Positions 13,374 through 17,300 of a stretch of DNA of 17,300 bases are shown here, one piece after another. The notes beneath the pieces were generated by a model. That model did not search any database. It saw nothing but the letters and a program-made list of their open reading frames with translations, and had not been told where the DNA came from. A program made the translations under genes and the position numbers. Numbering within the stretch: position 1 is the first letter of the stretch; the number at the start of each line of letters is the position of its first letter. This stretch comes from JBAXPV01 sp037132075 (GTDB lineage: Bacteria; Bacteroidota; Bacteroidia; Bacteroidales; CAIXZF01): the NCBI GenBank assembly GCA_037132075.1, contig JBAXPV010000055.1:1-17300 (forward strand), read 5' to 3'.

Positions 13374-15477
13374 AGTGAATCAATATAAGTCTTTTGGTTT
13401 CAAGGTAATTATTAAGCTTTAAACGATAAAAATACAATCCGTTTGGATATGCTGAGGCATTCCAATCAACTGAATAAGTACCTGCATGGAGCGATTCATT
13501 CACAAGGGTTTCTATTTCCACGCCTCTTATGTCATAGATTTTCAAGGAAACCTGACCCGGAACCGACAATTGGTAACAGATCTTTGTTGCTGAAGTGAAT
13601 GGGTTTGGTGAATTTTGAGCCAAAAGGCTGTTCGATGGTGTTTCTGAGCTAATATTTTCCAAGCCCATAATCTCAGAACCGAAACGACGCCAGACTGAAT
13701 TGAGGTTAGAGCCTGCATACAGGTAATTGTTTGCAAATAACAAAGTACTTACCCAAATATCCGGATTGAATCCCTGCGTTTTACTAATCCAATTTGCGCC
13801 GTTGTCAGTGGATAAAAACACTCCTGCTCCACTTGAGGAATTACTTCCAGCAAAAATTGCAGTACCAGAAACTGCCAATGAACGAATATGTTGACTGCTT
13901 AGTCCATTATTTATAGGAGTCCAGCTAATGCCGTTGTTTGTTGACAGGCTAACGCCATTATAGGACCCTGCATAAATGTTTGTCCCTGAAATGGCAAATG
14001 ACGTAACATTAACATTCGTCAATCCTGTGTTTACTAAAGTCCAGCTTGCCCCTTTATCTGCTGACCTATAAACACCATCAGTTGTTACTGCAAATAGGGT
14101 TGTATCCAATACAGCAATCACCTGAATATTCCAATTCGTTGATCCGCTGGTAACGGCGGCCCAGCTTGTGCCTCCATTTGTTGATATAAACACACCACCA
14201 TAACCAGCAGCAAAGAGGATAGTATCCATCACAGCAAGTCCGTAAATAGATAGATTTGTTAATCCGGTATTGACCGCAGTCCAGGTGGATCCGGTATCTG
14301 TCGATACAAAAACGCCTTCTCCATTTGCAATGCTAGCAAAAAGTTTTGTACCAGACACAACGATTGCTGATACAAATTTTTGCATTAGTTTGCTCGTATC
14401 ACCAGTCCAGCTTGAACCGCCATCGCTTGATGAAAATAAGCCACATCTGCTCGCCGCAAAGAGTTTGGGTCCCAAAACTTCCATGTCATTAATCTGTTGA
14501 AGCAACAATCCTCTCGAAGTCCAATCAGCTCCGCTATTTGCGGAGGAAAATACACCTCCGTAATATGTTCCTGCAAAAATGCTTGTTGGGGTAGCTGCCA
14601 GCGCATAAACAGAGAGATTTGACAATCCGTTGGTTACTTTCGTCCAGTTTGTGCCGTTGTTGGTTGATAAATACACCCCACCACCTGAAGGATATTCAGA
14701 AGTTCCTGCAAAAAGGTTTGTTCCTGAAACAGCAAGTGTTTTAATCCGGTTGGCTGTTAATCCGTTATTCACAGCTGTCCAGGAAGATGCGGTATCTGTT
14801 GATAAAAACACGCCGCCGCTTTCAATCCCAACAAAGAGATTTGTTCCTGAAACAGCAAGTGTGTTGACATGTAAGTTTGTCAATCCGTTATTGACAGCAG
14901 TCCAGCTTGTTGCAGTGTCAACTGACATGAATACTCCGCCATTTTGTGTACCTGCAAAAATTTTAGTCCCAATAAATGCGAATGACCTGATTTCCAGATT
15001 GGACAATCCACTATTAACGGCGATCCAACTCGCACCGTTGTTTGTTGACAAAAATATGCCACCACCATAAGTCCCTGCAAAAAGATTTGTTCCGGAAACC
15101 GCGAGCGCAAAAATAGCAGCACCCGTAACATTCGTTAATCCAGTATTGACGCCAGTCCAACTTGTGCCGTTATTCGTTGACAAAAAGACACCGTCCTGAG
15201 TCCCTGCAAAAATATTCGTTCCGGAAACTGTCATTGAATAAACTGCTGCATGGTATGGCAAGCCATTGTTGACCTCAGTCCAGGTCAGTCCGTTGTCTGT
15301 TGATTTGAACATTCCCGTGGTAAAAGTCCCTGCAAACAGGTTGGTGCCCGAAACTGCAAAACATTGTACGATCCCGCCATGTGGTCCATTTAACGGCTCC
15401 CACTGGCACTTAGCAGGATTGAGGAAAATGAAAAAACTGAGAACAACAACAACCCCAAATGTTAGTAAATTTTTCAT
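13372..15477 (-). CDS. Secreted Asp-box beta-propeller protein with type IX secretion sorting domain
   Basis: The 701-aa protein has an N-terminal signal peptide (1-24). Residues about 34-598 consist of 14 repeats of about 40 aa with the pattern 'SGTNLFAGT..GGVFLST', 'NNGTSWTAVNNGL'. The 'S-T-D/N-x-G-x-x-W' part is the BNR/Asp-box, found at beta-hairpins of sialidases, sortilin and photosystem assembly factors. Repeats 8 and 14 are the most diverged. Residues about 617-701 ('AQNSPNPFTSATKICYQL', 'VSLKIYDIRG', 'GTYSVDWNAS', 'YPNGLYFYRL') form the type A C-terminal sorting domain that sends proteins through the Por/type IX machinery to the cell surface. No catalytic residues are recognised, so a binding or adhesion role is inferred. 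The annotated start has the only plausible signal peptide. The gene ends in an intrinsic terminator. Confidence 0.92.
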   Translation of the reverse strand: MKNLLTFGVVVVLSFFIFLNPAKCQWEPLNGPHGGIVQCFAVSGTNLFAGTFTTGMFKSTDNGLTWTEVNNGLPYHAAVYSMTVSGTNIFAGTQDGVFLSTNNGTSWTGVNTGLTNVTGAAIFALAVSGTNLFAGTYGGGIFLSTNNGASWIAVNSGLSNLEIRSFAFIGTKIFAGTQNGGVFMSVDTATSWTAVNNGLTNLHVNTLAVSGTNLFVGIESGGVFLSTDTASSWTAVNNGLTANRIKTLAVSGTNLFAGTSEYPSGGGVYLSTNNGTNWTKVTNGLSNLSVYALAATPTSIFAGTYYGGVFSSANSGADWTSRGLLLQQINDMEVLGPKLFAASRCGLFSSSDGGSSWTGDTSKLMQKFVSAIVVSGTKLFASIANGEGVFVSTDTGSTWTAVNTGLTNLSIYGLAVMDTILFAAGYGGVFISTNGGTSWAAVTSGSTNWNIQVIAVLDTTLFAVTTDGVYRSADKGASWTLVNTGLTNVNVTSFAISGTNIYAGSYNGVSLSTNNGISWTPINNGLSSQHIRSLAVSGTAIFAGSNSSSGAGVFLSTDNGANWISKTQGFNPDIWVSTLLFANNYLYAGSNLNSVWRRFGSEIMGLENISSETPSNSLLAQNSPNPFTSATKICYQLSVPGQVSLKIYDIRGVEIETLVNESLHAGTYSVDWNASAYPNGLYFYRLKLNNYLETKRLILIH
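13684..15378 (-). repeat. 14 tandem coding repeats of about 120 bp (beta-propeller blades)
   Basis: The repeats encode the blades of the propeller protein and are clearly related at DNA level (recurrent 'tttgttccwgaaacwgc' and 'gtccagcttg' words on the plus strand). Spacing is mostly 120-126 bp, with longer units where 'SEYPSG' or 'SSSG' loops are inserted. Fourteen blades suggest two seven-bladed propellers. The repeats also create long antisense open frames that are not genes. Confidence 0.8.
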
Positions 15478-15970
15478 TTTATTTATTTTAAATGATTTCT
15501 ATAAGCCTTTAAAATAATTCACTGGATAAAAGAATGGAGGCAGTCCTCAATTATTCTGCTAATCTAAGAAAATGAATTCACTTAGGTTAATGTCTAAGAA
15601 AAAACATCTATTACTTCACAAATTTGTCAAGTTTCGTCAAAGCATAGGGTTTATACACTATATTTTTTGCCCACCGAAAGCACCTCCGATCTGGCGAATG
15701 ATTTCACCCCCTTTGAGAAGCGTAGCGTCCCCCCGTTGAGCGTAACGTCTCGCTACGATCATCAATACTGGCATCATGCCGAAATAAGAAAGCGTAGCGG
15801 GATGCTACGCTCAAAGAGGAAAAAACTCCGCTTTTTGCATTTTCTTACTCCTATTGTGAATCCTTTACCTGTATTATTAGGAATCAGCTGCTACTGATTA
15901 TAATTTCATCATACAATTCTATCAGCTAGGTCAGTATGACTTAAAATGCTGTTATTGTTCATATTAACAA
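15478..15970. other. Non-coding divergent intergenic region, AT-rich then repeat-rich
   Basis: No convincing gene lies in these 493 bp between the divergent propeller and 'PPRMT' genes. The first half is AT-rich and contains CTTAG/CTAAG inverted words (around 15582-15600) and an 18-bp near-palindrome cttcacaaatttgtcaag (15614-15631, one mismatched pair). The second half carries the GCGTAGCG repeat cluster (15706-15819). I did not find a full TTG/TAnnTTTG promoter for either flanking gene. An open frame across 15667-15897 follows the palindromes and shows no protein-like features. Confidence 0.6.
15706..15819. repeat. Cluster of GCGTAGCG inverted repeats, REP/MITE-like element
   Basis: The ends form an imperfect inverted repeat: ccccctttgagaagcgtagc on the left and gatgctacgctcaaagagg on the right. 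Between them are a direct copy TTGAGCGTAACGTC (15736-15749), an inverted CGCTACG (15751-15757), a short palindrome GGCATCATGCC (15770-15780) and a perfect 8-bp hairpin AGCGTAGC-gggat-GCTACGCT (15791-15811). Five related octamers in about 95 bp, with folding potential and no coding content, fit a small palindromic repeat or non-autonomous element. No target-site duplication was identified. Confidence 0.55.
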
Positions 15971-16567
15971 ATGAATAACATGAAATATTGTGATTTTCTG
16001 GCAGAATCGTTCATCAATAAAGCGATAAAACGTCTGATTCTTCTTGTCTCGCTGCTGATCCTTGCCATGGACGCATCAGCACAAGGCCTTGCCATCAACA
16101 CGGATGGCAGCAACCCTGATAATTCGGCTATGCTGGATGTGAAAAGTTCCTCCAAAGGCTTTCTCCCACCCCGGATGACACAACAGCAACGGAATGACAT
16201 TGTCAACCCCGGAAACGGACTCCTGCTTGTATGCACTGATTGCGCAAGCAGCTGGACCTTATGTATTTATAACGGCAGCCGATGGATGAGCTTGTCGCTT
16301 TGTGACACACCTGCCCCGCCTGCCGGCTCACATGTGGCACTGACTACCCAGATCACCTGGAACTGGAACGCAGTGACGGATGCCGCAGGTTATAAATGGA
16401 GCACAAGCAATAACTACAGTACGGCAATTGATATGGGTTCAGCAACCAGCAAGATTGAAACGGGACTTGCCTCCGGCACATCCTTTACGCGCTACATCTG
16501 GGCCTATTTCAGCTGCGGAACGTCAAGCGCAACAAGCCTGAATCAGTCAACATCCGAATCGCATTGA
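15971..16567 (+). CDS. Secreted 'PPRMT' module protein with one fibronectin-III-like repeat
   Basis: The 198-aa protein has a long, charged N-region and a hydrophobic core ending in 'ILAMDASAQ' (about 20-38), a likely Sec signal. It is followed by 'INTDGSNPDNSAMLDVKSSS' and 'KGFLPPRMTQQQRNDIVNP'. This motif begins many Bacteroidota surface or tail-fibre-like proteins of unknown role. A CTDC pair and 'SSWTLCIYNGSRWMSL' follow. From about residue 118 there is a single fibronectin-III-like module ('VALTTQITWNWNAVTDAAGY', 'KWSTSNNYSTA', 'FSCGTS'). The protein then ends at once after 'QSTSESH', where the downstream paralogue continues into further modules. It may be a short paralogue or a truncated copy. 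No enzymatic residues are recognised. The next gene starts 27 nt downstream on the same strand. Confidence 0.75.
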   Translation: MNNMKYCDFLAESFINKAIKRLILLVSLLILAMDASAQGLAINTDGSNPDNSAMLDVKSSSKGFLPPRMTQQQRNDIVNPGNGLLLVCTDCASSWTLCIYNGSRWMSLSLCDTPAPPAGSHVALTTQITWNWNAVTDAAGYKWSTSNNYSTAIDMGSATSKIETGLASGTSFTRYIWAYFSCGTSSATSLNQSTSESH

Positions 16568-16593
16568 GGATAGAGTCAACAACTTCCGGACAG

Positions 16594-17300
16594 ATGCTTA
16601 TGAAAAAATCGAAAAAATACCTGATCGTACTTATTACGCTGCTGAACTTCTCTGCCAGTGCCTACGCCCAGAACGTGGGAATCAATACCGACGGCAGCCT
16701 TCCCGACAATTCGGCGATGCTGGATGTGAAAAGCGCCACCAAAGGATTTCTTCCGCCCCGGATGACACTCCAGCAACGCGACGCCATTGCCAACCCGGCA
16801 AACGGACTGATGGTTTTCTGCACCAACTGCGGGGAAAGTGGTTCCTTAAGCTTGTTTTACGCGAATACCTGGATGACACTTAACTATTGCAATCCACTGG
16901 CTCCGCTTACCGGAACCCATGTGGCTTTACCCTGCCAGATCACCTGGAACTGGAATAGCGTGACAAGCCCAAGCGGATATAAATGGAGTGCCGCCAATGA
17001 CTACAATACGGCAACAGACATGGGGACAAACACCTCCAGGACAGAAACCGGACTCTTAAACAACACCTCTTATACCCGTTACGTCTGGTCCTACAATTCC
17101 TGCGGAACATCAAACGCAGCTGCATTGCTTCAGTCAACGCAGGCTATTTCAAGTCCAAATGCCGGAGCCCATGTGGCTTTATCCTGCCAGATCACCTGGA
17201 ACTGGAATAGCGTGACCGGCGCCACCGGATATAAATGGAGTACCACCAATGACTACAATACGGCAACAGACATGGGGACAAACACCTCCAGGACAGAAAC
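16594..17300 (+). CDS. Secreted 'PPRMT' module protein with fibronectin-III-like repeats, partial (runs off the window)
   Basis: The frame is open from ATG 16594 (alternative ATG 16600, giving 'MKKSKKYLIVLITLL') to the window edge with no stop, so at least 235 residues are visible. It has a Sec signal ending 'SASAYAQ', then 'INTDGSLPDNSAMLDVKSAT' and 'KGFLPPRMTLQQRDAIANP'. It is clearly a tandem paralogue of the preceding gene, with a matching Cys pair (CTNC). It then carries a fibronectin-III-like module of 84 residues ('HVALPCQITWNWNSVT', 'GYKWSAANDYNTATDMG', 'SYNSCGTSN'). A second copy follows after 'QAISSPNAGA'. More repeats probably lie beyond the window, and a C-terminal sorting domain might follow, but this cannot be seen. 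Function is unknown; a surface or secreted binding role is inferred from architecture only. Confidence 0.8.
   Translation, partial: MLMKKSKKYLIVLITLLNFSASAYAQNVGINTDGSLPDNSAMLDVKSATKGFLPPRMTLQQRDAIANPANGLMVFCTNCGESGSLSLFYANTWMTLNYCNPLAPLTGTHVALPCQITWNWNSVTSPSGYKWSAANDYNTATDMGTNTSRTETGLLNNTSYTRYVWSYNSCGTSNAAALLQSTQAISSPNAGAHVALSCQITWNWNSVTGATGYKWSTTNDYNTATDMGTNTSRTE
16918..17300 (+). repeat. 252-bp tandem coding repeat, second copy cut by the window edge
   Basis: Positions 16921-17048 and 17173-17300 align without gaps with 8 differences in 128 bases, and the final 50 or so bases are identical. The offset is exactly 252 bp (84 codons). This indicates recent duplication or gene conversion of one fibronectin-III-like module. 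Confidence 0.9.

Noticed and set aside
14630..15070. 146-codon open frame on the plus strand with repeated sequence
   Set aside because: It is the antisense shadow of the beta-propeller repeats; its own repeats simply mirror the blades of the minus-strand gene.
13684..15378. Regularly spaced repeats that could suggest a CRISPR array
   Set aside because: The unit is about 120 bp, diverged, and encodes Asp-box blades in one continuous frame. There are no short identical repeats with unique spacers and no cas genes.
10772..15477. SusC/SusD-type polysaccharide utilisation locus
   Set aside because: The receptor is short for SusC, no SusD lipoprotein or glycoside hydrolase is present, and a terminator separates the propeller gene from it.
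15667..15897. Open frame of 76 codons on the plus strand in the intergenic region
   Set aside because: It runs straight through the inverted-repeat cluster, and its composition follows the palindromes. It has no recognisable domain, signal or ribosome-binding context.

Overview
The window looks like a chromosomal segment of a member of the Bacteroidota, probably an environmental, Bacteroidia-like species. The evidence is a type IX secretion (Por) C-terminal sorting domain, a TonB-dependent receptor with an N-terminal carboxypeptidase-regulatory-like domain, proteins with the 'KGFLPPRMT' module common in that phylum, few Shine-Dalgarno sequences, and promoter boxes matching the Bacteroidota consensus (TTG, 19 nt, TAnnTTTG). 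I see no rRNA, tRNA or CRISPR array. No transposase gene was recognised.

Layout. At 1-1196 (+) lies the 3' part of a PAS-sensor histidine kinase, split by an in-frame TAA into a PAS piece and a kinase-core piece. It ends tail to tail, overlapping by 6 nt, with a U32 'peptidase' at 1191-3434 (-) of the class that includes the RNA-hydroxylation factors RlhA and TrhP. A divergent intergenic region holds a 14-bp perfect palindrome and a full consensus promoter. This promoter drives a membrane glycosyltransferase-like gene (3683-4516, +) that has lost its 3' half. The truncated gene runs straight into a 1601-aa UvrA-like protein (4497-9302, +) with four ABC ATPase domains, that is, two UvrA units fused head to tail, each lacking the UvrB-binding domain. 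Next comes a lipoprotein of the phosphatidylserine decarboxylase family (9388-10674, +).

A short convergent spacer with a long imperfect hairpin separates this from two minus-strand genes: a TonB-dependent receptor (10772-13126) and a secreted 14-repeat beta-propeller protein with a type IX sorting tail (13372-15477). About 490 bp of non-coding sequence follows, containing a cluster of GCGTAGCG-type inverted repeats that resembles a REP or MITE element. The window ends in two tandem paralogous secreted proteins on the plus strand (15971-16567 and 16594 onward). The second is still open at the window edge and is growing by a nearly identical 252-bp internal repeat.

How the genes fit together. 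There is no single obvious operon. The envelope and secreted proteins (receptor, propeller, the two 'PPRMT' proteins, the decarboxylase lipoprotein) suggest a cell-surface repertoire. The most unusual item is the double-length UvrA-like ATPase with a promoter candidate of its own, sitting where a glycosyltransferase gene has been cut off. It and the decarboxylase lipoprotein are co-directional and might be co-transcribed, but any functional link is inference.
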